A stretch of DNA of 53,040 nt. It comes from Vicinamibacterales bacterium. Lineage in GTDB: Bacteria; Acidobacteriota; Vicinamibacteria; Vicinamibacterales; Fen-181. A program made the position numbers and the translations under genes. Shown piece by piece: positions 39,768-51,300 of this stretch (position 1 is the stretch's first letter; the number at the start of each line of letters is the position of its first letter). Location of the stretch: positions 1 through 53,040 of the forward strand of contig DASXVO010000087.1 of the NCBI GenBank assembly GCA_036504215.1, read 5' to 3'. Under the pieces are notes generated by a model, which was given only the letters and a program-made list of their open reading frames with translations, had not been told where the DNA came from and did not search any database.

Positions 39768-42320
39768 ATGGCGACGATGTTCTCCATGTTCCTGCCGCCG
39801 GCCGCGACCAGTGCCGCGTCCGTCTTTCGCGAGAAGACGCCGTACGGGCCCTATACCATTTCGACCGGCGCGGGCTTTTCGGTTGGCGTCGTGATCGAAA
39901 TCGCGGAGACGGCCCCGTCCGCGCAGCGGACGGTTCGCGCGTGCTGCGGGGGCTGGCTGAAAGTGAGCGGCACGCAGGCTGGAACGAGCGCGACGGATCC
40001 GGATGCGTCGTTCGTCCTTACGCTCATTCCCCTGCCGCCTCCCACGCTGGCGCTTCACGATGTCAGCCATCAGTCCGCGTTCGAGATGCCGACGGCCTTC
40101 GTGTACGCCGGGATCGATGCCGCGAGTGTCAAGGCCACCCTGGCGACTCAGATCGATCGGAAGATCTTCGATCGACGATCCGGACGTCTGATTCAGATCA
40201 GCAGCAACATCCCGGTCGACACCAAGTGGGCTGCCTTCTGCGACGGCAAGCTCCAGATTCCGCTCGCGGCCGGCGACTCGATAGGCGAAGTGAGCGCCAA
40301 GAGCCTGGACTCGGGGTACCGAAGCGTCGGATTCGCGGTACGAACGAATTCAGGCGGTGCACTCGACACCACAACCGAGCCTCTCAACTTTCTCGATCCC
40401 GCCCTCCTCTTCACGCGTCTCGCCGCGTTGAAGCTCTCCGGCGGCGCGGACGCCATCGATGCGGCCGACCGGACTGATTCGTGGCTCGACATCGCCACGA
40501 CCGATCGCACCAGCGTCACCATTCGCGATGAATGGAACACGCCGCTCATCGACGCCACGCAGCAGGTCGTCGTGTCGGATGGCGTCACCTCCCAGTCGAT
40601 CGCACTCACCGTCGATCGTCAGGGCACGTTCGTGCTTCCGGCGGGTGGCGCGGGCCCGTATAGCATCACGCTGGCGGGCCGCAAGCTGACGCTGGCCACG
40701 AGCGACTTCACTGCCTCGGACAGCGTGCTCATCACCCCGACGACCGGCGCCCACCACGTGATCGGCACGGTCCGTCCGGAAGACTGGTTTCATCCAACCA
40801 CGCCGTCGCACGCGACATCGGCGACCGAGCTCCCGTTGTTCACGGAAGACAACGAAGTGGAATCGCTCATCGACGGCCTGGAGGCGTTTCCGCTCATCGT
40901 CAGCGACTTGAAGAAGATCGATGCCTCGACGGGTTTCTTCCTCTTCACCAACTGGTGGACCGAGCACCAGTTCGAGCTGGTGCCGGGTGATGCGGACTCG
41001 ACTCTCGAAAAGCTGATGAGACAGGCAGACCTCGCGGGCGCGCCGACGCGAGCGCTGATCTTCAACCACTTCGCCGATCTCATTGTGCCCACGCCATTTT
41101 CGCCAGACAACGCCCGCGCATGCGTGTACATGAATGCGTTGGCGAACGGACAAGCGGTCCTCGACGGCCGTACCCACCATTTCTTCTTTCCGCCCGCGGG
41201 CGTGTATGTCGCGGCCCAGACGTGGGCTCTGTACGACCCGGCAGGCGCGGTCGCCCACCTGGCCGACCTTATGACCGGCTCCACCGGCCCGAACCATTTG
41301 GGAACCCATCACACGAAGTCGGCCGTCATCCGCAATCGGCAGGGCACCGTGGCCTATGTCGGCGGGATGGATTTCAATTCCAATCGACTGGACAGCCGCG
41401 AGCACGCCGCGAGTGCCACGCGCTTTCACGACGTGCACTGCCGCGTCAGGGGTCCCGCCGCGAGTGATTTGACAAAGGTGTTCGTGGATCGCTGGGCCGA
41501 TCATCCCGACAATCAGCCGGCGGCGCGGCAGTTGGCTATCGGCGCGCCCGCGAGCGGCGCCACGGGCACGAAGATCGAACCGACGATCAACTCTCCAACC
41601 TCCCGGTCCACATGCTTCGTACAGATCGCGCGAACGATCCCGGCAGGCGTCACGAACTACGCGCCCAATGGCGACCGCACAATCGTCGCGACGATCAAGC
41701 AGGCCATCGGACGGGCGCGACGATACGTGTACATCGAAGACCAGTACCTCTGGGCAGCCGATGTCAGCGCCGCACTGCAGGGCGCACTTCCCAACATCGA
41801 TCACCTGATCGTCGTCGTGGATCACAGCGGCGGCGAGTCGAATGCCGCGCCATCGAACCGGGCACACTACCTGTTCCTCGACCCGCTCCACCGGGCCTTT
41901 CCTGAGAAGCTGCACGTCTTCAGCCTCGGCAACCACGGCTCCGAGTACAAGATTCACACCAAGGCCGTGATCGTCGACGACGTGTTTGCGACCGTCGGAT
42001 CGGCCAACATGGGCCGCCGCAGCTACACGCACGACACCGAAACGAACGCCAACATCATCGACGGCAAGATCGAGGATGGGGCACGAAAGTTCGCGCGCGA
42101 CCTTCGCGTGCGCCTGTGGGCCGAGCATCTTGGCTGGCCGGACTCGGCGAACTCCTATCAGCGCCTGGCCAACATAGACGAGGCGGTTCGTTATCTGACG
42201 ACCCCGACTTCCGTGTCGCGCCTTCTGCCATTCGATCTGAACGCAGGCGCCGGCACGGGCTACATGCTGACGTGGGACTCGCTCTGGGAGCCCGACGGCA
42301 GCGCGCCTCCGGCACCCTGA
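39768..42320 (+). CDS. Phospholipase-D-like protein with one intact and one degenerate HKD motif
   Basis: This 850-residue protein starts at ATG 39768, 2 bp after the previous stop. The N-terminal ~370 residues are beta-rich with no known domain. The C-terminal part is a phospholipase D fold: the first motif is HTKSAVIR at about 515-522, where the usual aspartate is Arg; the second is HTKAVIVDD at 730-738 with H730, K732 and D737, followed by [27 protein letters not shown] after the first motif and YIEDQYLW also fit. It could hydrolyse phospholipid or nucleic acid, or bind only, given the altered first motif. No signal peptide is visible. The next gene starts 10 bp later. Confidence 0.78.
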   Translation: MATMFSMFLPPAATSAASVFREKTPYGPYTISTGAGFSVGVVIEIAETAPSAQRTVRACCGGWLKVSGTQAGTSATDPDASFVLTLIPLPPPTLALHDVSHQSAFEMPTAFVYAGIDAASVKATLATQIDRKIFDRRSGRLIQISSNIPVDTKWAAFCDGKLQIPLAAGDSIGEVSAKSLDSGYRSVGFAVRTNSGGALDTTTEPLNFLDPALLFTRLAALKLSGGADAIDAADRTDSWLDIATTDRTSVTIRDEWNTPLIDATQQVVVSDGVTSQSIALTVDRQGTFVLPAGGAGPYSITLAGRKLTLATSDFTASDSVLITPTTGAHHVIGTVRPEDWFHPTTPSHATSATELPLFTEDNEVESLIDGLEAFPLIVSDLKKIDASTGFFLFTNWWTEHQFELVPGDADSTLEKLMRQADLAGAPTRALIFNHFADLIVPTPFSPDNARACVYMNALANGQAVLDGRTHHFFFPPAGVYVAAQTWALYDPAGAVAHLADLMTGSTGPNHLGTHHTKSAVIRNRQGTVAYVGGMDFNSNRLDSREHAASATRFHDVHCRVRGPAASDLTKVFVDRWADHPDNQPAARQLAIGAPASGATGTKIEPTINSPTSRSTCFVQIARTIPAGVTNYAPNGDRTIVATIKQAIGRARRYVYIEDQYLWAADVSAALQGALPNIDHLIVVVDHSGGESNAAPSNRAHYLFLDPLHRAFPEKLHVFSLGNHGSEYKIHTKAVIVDDVFATVGSANMGRRSYTHDTETNANIIDGKIEDGARKFARDLRVRLWAEHLGWPDSANSYQRLANIDEAVRYLTTPTSVSRLLPFDLNAGAGTGYMLTWDSLWEPDGSAPPAP

Positions 42321-42330
42321 GCGACCGATC

Positions 42331-45300
42331 ATGGCCCCCGACTACTCCTATCCATCGCCGCTCAGCACCCTGCTTCCGCCCGGGTTTGGGCTCGATCAGG
42401 TGCTTCCGCTCGACGCCGACACGCTGGCGGCGATCGATGCGGCGGTGTCGTACGTCGATTTCACCTCGAGGTCCACGCCCCAAGGCCTGGGGCTGTCGCT
42501 GACGGTCTTGATCGAGGGCGAACTCGCGATTCCGATCCCTTGGGTGGACGGGCTGGCGCTGGTGTTTGGCGGCGCGAGCGGCGCCGGCCTCACCGCTTTC
42601 GAGGCGTCGATCGCACTCGGGCCCGGCACGTTCGAGTTCCAGGTTGACGACGTTGAAATCGCGCTGCGGCTCCCCCCGGATATTCTCAAGCCTGCTCCCG
42701 GTCCCAGTGGGACGGCTGCGCCGTACGCAGAGATCGCCGTGCGGGGCGGCTTCTCGATCGACCAAGCGCTCAATCTACGGTTCCAGGGATTCGATCGGCT
42801 GTCGTTGAGTCCGGTCACCATCGGCGACACCGGCATTGTCATTTCGGCCGACGACGTACGTCTCGACCTGTCGCCGACAGAGACCATTCCCGAGGTGGTG
42901 GCCGCGGGATTCGACGAAAGCTTCATCGGTGTCTTCATCGGGAATGCCCGCGTCGAGCTGCCGGAGGGCCTGCCCGCCCTCGCGCCGGAGGATCTCGTCC
43001 TGCAGAAGTGCGCGGTCGGATCGGGCGGTGTCAGCGGCCGCCTCTCCGCCGTCTACACGCCGACGTACGACGAGAACGCGAAACAGTTCAGCGGCCGCGG
43101 CGCCGGCGAATTGTTCACGGTTCCGTTTGCGCTCACCGAAATCGCGATCGAGCTCAAACACGGTGCTCTCGTCGAATCGAAGATCGCGGGCAAACTGCTG
43201 CTGCCGTTCTTCGACCATCCCACCGACGTTGAAATCGCCCTGAACCTCGACGGGCGACTGACCGTCAAGCTGGCGGCGCCCAATGGCCTGTTCACCCTGG
43301 AGAGAGCCGACCTGCTGTCGATGACGCTCAGCAGCCTCGGCTTCGACATCGCCGACGGGTTGCTCACCGCCAGGATTTCGGGATCGCTTACGCCATTGAT
43401 CGCCGGCATCAAGTGGCCGACCTTTACTGTCAACGAGCTATCCATCGACTCGAAGGGTCACGTCCGGCTCGCCGGCGGGTGGATGGCTCTGCCGAGCCAA
43501 TACGCCCTCGACTTCCACGGGTTCCGCATCGAAATCACCAAGCTCGGATTCGGGAAGACGGACGACGGCGGAAAATGGGTGGGCTTCTCCGGCGGCCTGA
43601 AGCTGGTGGAGGGGCTACCGGCCGGCGCGTCGGTCGATGGTCTTCGCGTCATCTGGTACGAAGACGGACGGACGCCGCCGATCCGACTCACCCTTCAAGG
43701 CGTCGGAATCGAGTTCGAGATCCCGGAAGTGCTCCGGTTCAAAGGAGCCGTCAACTTCAGCGGTCCTCAAACCAGAACGCTTCCCGTTTCCGCCACGCTG
43801 CCGAGTGGCGGCACCGAGACGATTCAGCGCTTCGACGGTGCAATCAGTCTCGACCTGCTCGCCATCAACATGAGCCTCGACGCCACGTTGGTCGTCGGGC
43901 AGGCCACGGGCGATCGCGGCAACTACGGCTTCTTCGCCATCTATGTCGCCGTCGAATTGCCGGCGGGCATTCCGCTGGGCGCGACCGGCCTCGCGTTCTA
44001 CGGCTTCGCCGGGCTGTTTGCAACGCAGATGGAACCCAACCGGAAACCGGAGGAAGGTTGGTACGAGAACGCCGACGGCGGTCCGGGCTGGTACAAGCGC
44101 GGCACACCGGGCATCGTGGACCTGAAGACGAAGTGGGATCCGATGCCGGGCAGCCTCGCACTCGGTGCGGGCACCACGATCGGCACACTCCCCGACAACG
44201 GTCAGAGCTTTCACGGCAAGCTGCTGTTCGTGCTCATCCTGCCCGGGCCGATTCTCATGCTCGAGGGGCGGGGAGATCTGCTCAAGAAGCGCAGCCAGCA
44301 GGAGGGCGGCGGCACCGCCAGCGAGCCGCTCTTCCGCGCCATCGCCGTGCTCGACGGGCGCGCTGGCACGATGACGATTGGTCTCGACGCACGCTACAAG
44401 TACGGCGCCAAGGGCGAACTGCTCGACATCCGCGGGAGCGCCGAAGCGTTCTTCAGTTTTCAGGACGCGAGCGCCTGGCACATCTACATTGGGCGCAAAG
44501 ACCCACGCGAGCGCCGCATCGTCGCGACCCTGTTCCAGATCTTCCTGGCCAATTCGTACTTCATGCTGGATGGAAAGAATCCGTTCTTCCAGACCGGCGC
44601 CTGGATCGGATACGAAGCCAAGTACAAGTTCGGACCGGCCGCGCTCGAGATCAGCGCCTTCATCGAAGCCGACGCGGTCGTCAGCCGCAAGCCGGTGCAC
44701 TTCTTCGGCGAACTGACGTTGCACGGCGGCTTGAGCCTCAGCCTGTTCGGCCTGGGGTTCCGCCTCATCGTCCACGCGCACGCGGCCGCCGACGTCTTCG
44801 ACCCGCTACACATTCGCTTCGACTTCCACGTCGCGCTCGATCTGCCTTGGCCGCTGCCAGACTTCAGCGTTGACTTCTCCGCCGAATGGGGACCGTTCCC
44901 CGATCCGCCGCCGATCCCGCTCCCGCTTCAGGATGTGGCCGCCGAGCACTTGAAGGTCACCACGACGTGGCCTTTGAAACGCGACGCGACCGTGCCACTG
45001 CTGCGGCCCGACTACAACCGTGGCGACGACTTCCTCGTCGATACACCGCCGGTTTACTCCGAGCCGAGCGACTTCAGCGTGCTGCCGATCATCCCGCTCG
45101 ACGCGAGGATGCACCTGACGTTCGGCCGGCCGATGAACGACGATGCCAGGGTGGGTGTGAACCCGCAGCCGACGACGCCCGAGTGGGATCAGATCGGCGA
45201 TACCAGCAGTGGAACGGGGCCCGCGAGAGCACGCTTCAGCCTGCAGGAGATCACTCTCGCGAAGCGCACCGCGTCGGGGTGGACGAAAGTGGCGTGGGCG

Positions 45301-48300
45301 CCGAACCCAACCCCCGCCACCCCGCAGCAGCAGATGTACGGCTCGTGGGCACCGGTGCCGACGGCGAACGGCGCGCCCGGCGGCGTAGACCAGGTGAAGT
45401 TGTGGCTCTGGTCGAAGAATCCGTTCGACTACACCCGACACGCAGGACGCGCCTGGGACGAATGGACTGCGACGGCTCTTCCCGACTACCCGTGCGTGCC
45501 GGCTGCTCCGGATCGGGAGGATTGTTTCGATCTCTCAGATGTCGATCCTGGGAGAATCGGGTCCGCGCCGTGGCACCCGCCTGGATTCCCCGACGTCACC
45601 GTTCAGTTCGCGACGGTCGACGGTGCAACCGTCATCTCCATCACGACGCCGGGCGATGTCACTGGCGTCCGCGTGCGCCCATCCTCGCAGACCGACGCCG
45701 TCCTGCTCCGCTGCTGCGCCGACTTCCGCGGTCGGCTGCCGGGAGTCGGCTCCAACCCTCGCGTCGAGTATCGGTTCCGATTCGAAGTTCACACGGGGGC
45801 GGGCGGGGTGCCGATCCCGGCCGCTTCCAGCCAGATCGTCGCCGTGCCCGGCGTGGACACCGGCTTGGCGCTGGGACCCGAGATGATAGTCATGCTGCCG
45901 CGTCCGGCGATGACGATCGAAGCGCTGATTAGTCGCGCGGGATCGAACGCCTCGCTTGCCGGCTTCAAGGCCGACGGGACGTCAGCCGGACGCGTCGGGA
46001 TCTCCTCGGGTTCGAAACAGCACGTACGACTGAACGGCGACGGCATCGTTCGTCTGGTCGTCCGCTCGGGCGGCGAGGGCGTGTTGCATCAGATTTGCGA
46101 AACGTATTCGTCGTTGAGCGTCACCGACGCCGTCGACGGTCGTGGCACGAGGCTGGGGACAACCGCGGGAGGAAACGGAGGAGGAACCGGAGGAGGAAAC
46201 AACGAAGGTGTCGTTGTGACGGGTGGAAGCAATGGCATCGGTTCGGTGACCATCACCGTAGAAGCGGGAACCGACGCGGGACGGGTGTGCATCAGGCGGC
46301 CGCCCGATCCGAACGACGTGAACCGCCGCGCGACGATGAGCGATCATCTCCGCGACGAAACGGCTCGCTGGTCTCAGACAGGCGACGTGCTCGAACCATC
46401 CACCATCTATCGGCTGAAGATCGTGACCGAGGTCCAAGTCGAAAGCGATCTCTCCTTGAATGGATTCACGGCACCCTCGGGATCGAACACGGCCTATCAG
46501 TTGCTCCCGTCGCCAAAACAGGAGCAATACGCTTTCTTCCGGACAATGGGCCCGCCAGGCTTGGCGGACCTCTCCACTCCGGAGGGAGTGCCGGCCGACG
46601 TGCCGTTTGCCTGCGGCCTCGACAATCTCACGCTGTACGTCAAGCAGACGATTCCAGCGACGGTGCCCGCAGCAGGACAGGCGCCGTTCCTGGCGAGGCC
46701 CGTCTATCGGGCGTACGACGTGGGCGTGGAGTTCAACGAGGACTACGTCGATCTGATGTACCGGATTGCGCGCCGCGATCTCGTCCTTCAGCTGTACGAC
46801 GCCAACGTGCAGCCGGTTCGCGACTCGCTCGGGCGTCTCGTCACCCTCGTCAATCGATGGGGCCGGACCGAGCAACTGTCTCTGAGCGAAACGGACCAAC
46901 GCCTGGTCAAGACACTCAACGACGCCGGGTGCGCCACTATCAACGAATCTGGCATCCCTCATACCGGCGTGCTCGTTGCGCCGATCTCGGGCGTCGTGCT
47001 CAACGCCGACACGGTGTACGAGGCGCGGCTGGCGCCGCGGCTCATGCACGAGGATTTCGGGGCGCTCGACGCCGGGGCCGTACCTAATCCCGGCACTGGT
47101 GCCATCGGTAAGTGGGTTGCCGTCAACGAAAGCTCGGCGAGTCCTGCGTCGAGCTGGACGATTCGGGAGACCGGCACGCCACCGACCCACGTGGTGACGC
47201 AGACCGCCAACGTGCGCGGCGGCACCGACGACGGCAAGGATCCCGTGAAGCCGGGCGCGCTCTTGCTCGCGAGCGACGACAGCGGCCGTCCGTCGAGCGA
47301 TCCGACCCAGCCGGGCAACTGGTCGGATTACCAGACGATGGTCATACTTCGCGCAACCGCCCGCGACGGGGCGGTCGGGATCCTCTTCCGGTATCAGGGC
47401 GCCGGCACCTTCTACCGGTTCTCCATGGACGGGCAGCGGAAATATCGCCGGCTGGTGAAAGTCGTCAACGGCACGCATACCGTGCTCGCCGAAGATGACT
47501 TCGCGATGCAGACGGCCGTCGACTACCGAATCACCATCGAGGCGATCGGCGCGAGCTTGCGTGTGTATCAGGACGGCGACCTCGTGTTCTCGGTCACCGA
47601 CACGACGATCGCGGCGGGGCGGCTCGGCCTGTATTCGTGGGGGAGCCTTGCGCCGTGCTTCGCCGACGTCGCCATCGAGGATTTCGGACCGAGAGCCGTG
47701 GCCGCGTACCGCTTCAAGTTCACCACGTCCGACTTCGCCAACTTCTTCCACCACCTGCACAGTTACTCGGACGAGACGTGGCGAGCCCCGCTCGATCTCG
47801 CAACGCTTCGGACGAACGCCGCTCTGCCAGCCGACACGGCCACGGAAGCCGAGCACCGGGCCTATGCCGCCGCGGCGCAGTCGGTTCTTGGGGATCGGGC
47901 CAACCAGGCGCCTCACGGAATCCAGATCACACGGATTGAATCTGGCGGACAGGCCCAGGGCTTCCTCGTTGAAAGCCCGGAGCCTCTCGACTGGACTCGG
48001 ACATCCTTCACGCTCAAGACAGCGGATCGTCGAGTGGCCGCGCCGTTGCCTCCGCTGGACGTCAAGCTTACGGACGTCACGTTCGCGACGACCGACCTCG
48101 CGCAGCACTCCGTCTCGCTCGTTCTGTTGAACACCGCGGACCTCTCGGGCTGCCGAATCGAACGTTCCACTCTTCCCGGACCAGACACCGACGCGGCGAG
48201 CCCTCACGTGCTCCTCATCATTCGCGCGACCGGCAGCGATGCGGGGTTGTTGTTCCAGGAGACGTTCGGTCCCAACGCACTGGATCGATACGAAGTCATC

Positions 48301-51300
48301 GACCTGGAGCCGCCGCAGCCTCCGCCGACCTCGTACGCTTCGCGCTGGATCGTCGCGAACGGCCGAATCGAGGAGCGTAACGACTACCGGGGCGGTTCGC
48401 CGATGGCCGACGTGCTGCCCAGACGGCCGGGCACCATGGCCGTTCTCGAGACCTCGTTCGACAACGCTCGCATTGCCTTCACTCTGCAGACGCAAAGCCT
48501 GCGTGACGTCGGCGTGGTGTTCCGCTGCACGGACAGCGAGCACTTCTATCGCTTCTCATTCTCCCGGTTCGATCCGTCCTTCAACGGTGGCTTCCGTCGC
48601 CTCGTCAAACGCGTCAACGGCGTTGTCACTGTGCTCTGGGAAGACACCGTGATGACGGATACGAGCCGGCCGGTGCGCGTGACGATCGAGACCTTCGACG
48701 ATCGCTTGATCGGCTACGTCGATGGCTCGCTGGTGTTCAACGTGCGCGACAGCGAGCTGCCAGCCGGGCGGCCTGGCTACTACTGCTGGGGCAATACCCA
48801 GGCGTTCTTCGAGGAGCTCGAGGTCGAATCGCTCGAAGCCGATCCGGTACTGTGGGAGCCGCCGCTCGCGGCCAGCGACGAACTTCAGTTCTTCGATGCG
48901 CCACAGACACACGGCGGGCCGTCGATCTGGACCGTTGCCGGCGGTGTCGTCCTTCAATCGGCGCCGACGGCAGGCGATGACGGCGCGTGGGAGGTGGTCG
49001 CCGGAACGGCCGACGACGTCGCGGTAGGCGCTGATGGATCGGTGTGGTCAACACGCTCGCAGAGAAACCGATCGGTTCTCGCTCGATGGAACGGGCTGGC
49101 CTGGGAGAGCAAGCGCGGCGGCGGTGTGCGCGTGGCCGTCGACGGCGAAGGCAAGCCGTGGATTGTGGACGCGACAGGATCTATCGCCCGGTGGAATGGC
49201 ACGGCGTTGCAGCGACTGGCCGGCCGCGCCGTTGACATCGGGCTCGGCGATCCGGGTGCTCCCGCTTACATCGTCGGCACAAAGCCGGAGCTCGATGGCT
49301 ACGAACTGCTCTACTGGAACGACCCCGCGTGGCACGCCTTCTCGGGGGCTGGGGTCCGAATTGCGGTGGGACCCACCGGCGACCCGTGGGTGGTGAACGA
49401 CAGACATCAAGTATGGGTATTCGAGTGGGCGACCCAGGCGTGGCGGCAACTGCCGGGTGAGGCAACAGACATCGCCGTCGGCGCTGACGGCTCGGTCTGG
49501 ATTGCAGGAACGACACCCGCACCTGGCGGGGGGTTCGTCGTTTCGCGATGGAACCAGTTCGCCTGGGAAGCGGTGCCCGGCCAGGGCGCGACCGCGATTG
49601 CGGCCGGTCCCGACGGAAATCCCTGGGTGGTGACGAACACGCGACGCCTCGCGCGGTGGGTTGGCAATCGTGCCACCAAGCCAGGCGCGAGCGCCCTCGG
49701 CGGGCCACAGAGCCTGAGCGACATTCATCTGCGTGCGCGCCTTCGTTCCGACTCCGGCGGTGCGATCGGCCTCTACTTCCGCTATCGAGACGAGGGCAAC
49801 TACTACCGGTTCTCGATGGACCACGATGGCGTCTACCGTCGTCTCGTCAAGGCGGTCAACGGGACGGTGACAGTTTTGTGGGAAGACCACACGCAGTACA
49901 TGACCGGACGGTCGTACGACGTCTCTATTTGTGCGCAGGGCCGCTGGCTGTCCGTGTCGATCGACAGCGTGGCGCTCTTCACGGTTCAGGACTTCGATCA
50001 CGACGCAGGCCGCGTCGGCTTCTATGCGTACGCGAACCCGAGCGCCAGGTTCGAGAATGTCGTGGTGACCAACTCCAGGAGAACCGCCGGGCCGTGGACC
50101 ATTCGTGACGAAACCGCGACCGGCGCTCCGTCCTGGTGGCGGGTGCGCCGCGGCGCGCTTGCGCAGATCACGCGCATCGGCGAAGCCGACGCCAACGCGA
50201 ATATCGGAACCGATGCCATCGTGGGCGATCCCGCGTGGTCCGCCTATCGCGTGAGCGCGAAGATGTCGTGCGTCACCGGCGAAGCTCTGGGACTCGTGTT
50301 CTGCTATCGGAGCGACGGCAACTGCTATCGCTTGACCGTCGATGCGCAGCACAACCTGCGGACGCTCACCCGGCACGTGGCCGGCGTGCCCTCCACGTTG
50401 TGGCAGGCGCCGGGGGGATACACGCCCGGCGGTCCGGTGGTGCTGATGGTCGAGGCGTCGGGCTCGAACCTGGTGGGGTACCTGAACGGCGAGCGTCTGT
50501 TCGACGTCGCAGACCCGACGTTTGCCGCAGGCGCGGCGGGCGTTTCGTGCTGCCGGAACGACTCGTTCGAACTTGATTCGTTCGAAGTCCGCGAGCTTCC
50601 GCTCGCTGCGTCCGCGCTCTTCAGGGATCGGTTCGCCGAAAAGGATACGTCGACGTGGACCTTCGTGGACGGTGGCGGCGCGCTCAGGGTGTCGCGCTGG
50701 GTCGCACGCCAGTCCGTGCTGACGCGAACGCTCGATAAACGCTCGAGCCGCAGGCTCACAGCGGCGGAGATCGCGCGCACCCGATCGTTCGCGATCATCG
50801 ACCGTGATCTTCGGAGCGACGTGATGGTTGTCGCCGGCGTGACGCTGCACACCGCGGGAAGCGCGGGCGTGGTCGTGCGGCATCAGGACGAGAAGAACTA
50901 CGTGCTGTTCAGGCTGAGTTCCGCTCAGGGCCGCGCGGAGTTGATTGAGGTGACGTCCGGCGTCGCCGTGACGACATGGACGACGGCGATCACGATTGCT
51001 CCAGGTCGCGAACTGGTACTTCAACTGCTGCTGAACGGCGAATCTGTCCGGAGCTTCATCGACGGCGTACCGGCATTTGGTCCGACGCCGATCGCGGCCG
51101 GCCCTGGACGAATCGGCCTCTTCAGCGACGCGGACACGACGGCGGAGTTTGCGAGAGTGGCGGTCTATCCCGTCGATCGCGCGTTCAATACCTGGCTGCT
51201 GAGCGACGCCTTCGACAGGCTGGTGCCGGGACGCTGGACGTTCGTGGACGAGGGCACGACAAATGCGCCTTCTCAGTGGACCGCGGGCGCTGGTGCGCTC

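Noticed and set aside
45982-48543. 853-codon antisense frame within the giant gene
   Set aside because: Low-complexity Arg/Gly/Glu-rich sequence without domains, typical for antisense frames in GC-rich DNA; the sense frame has clear repeat modules.
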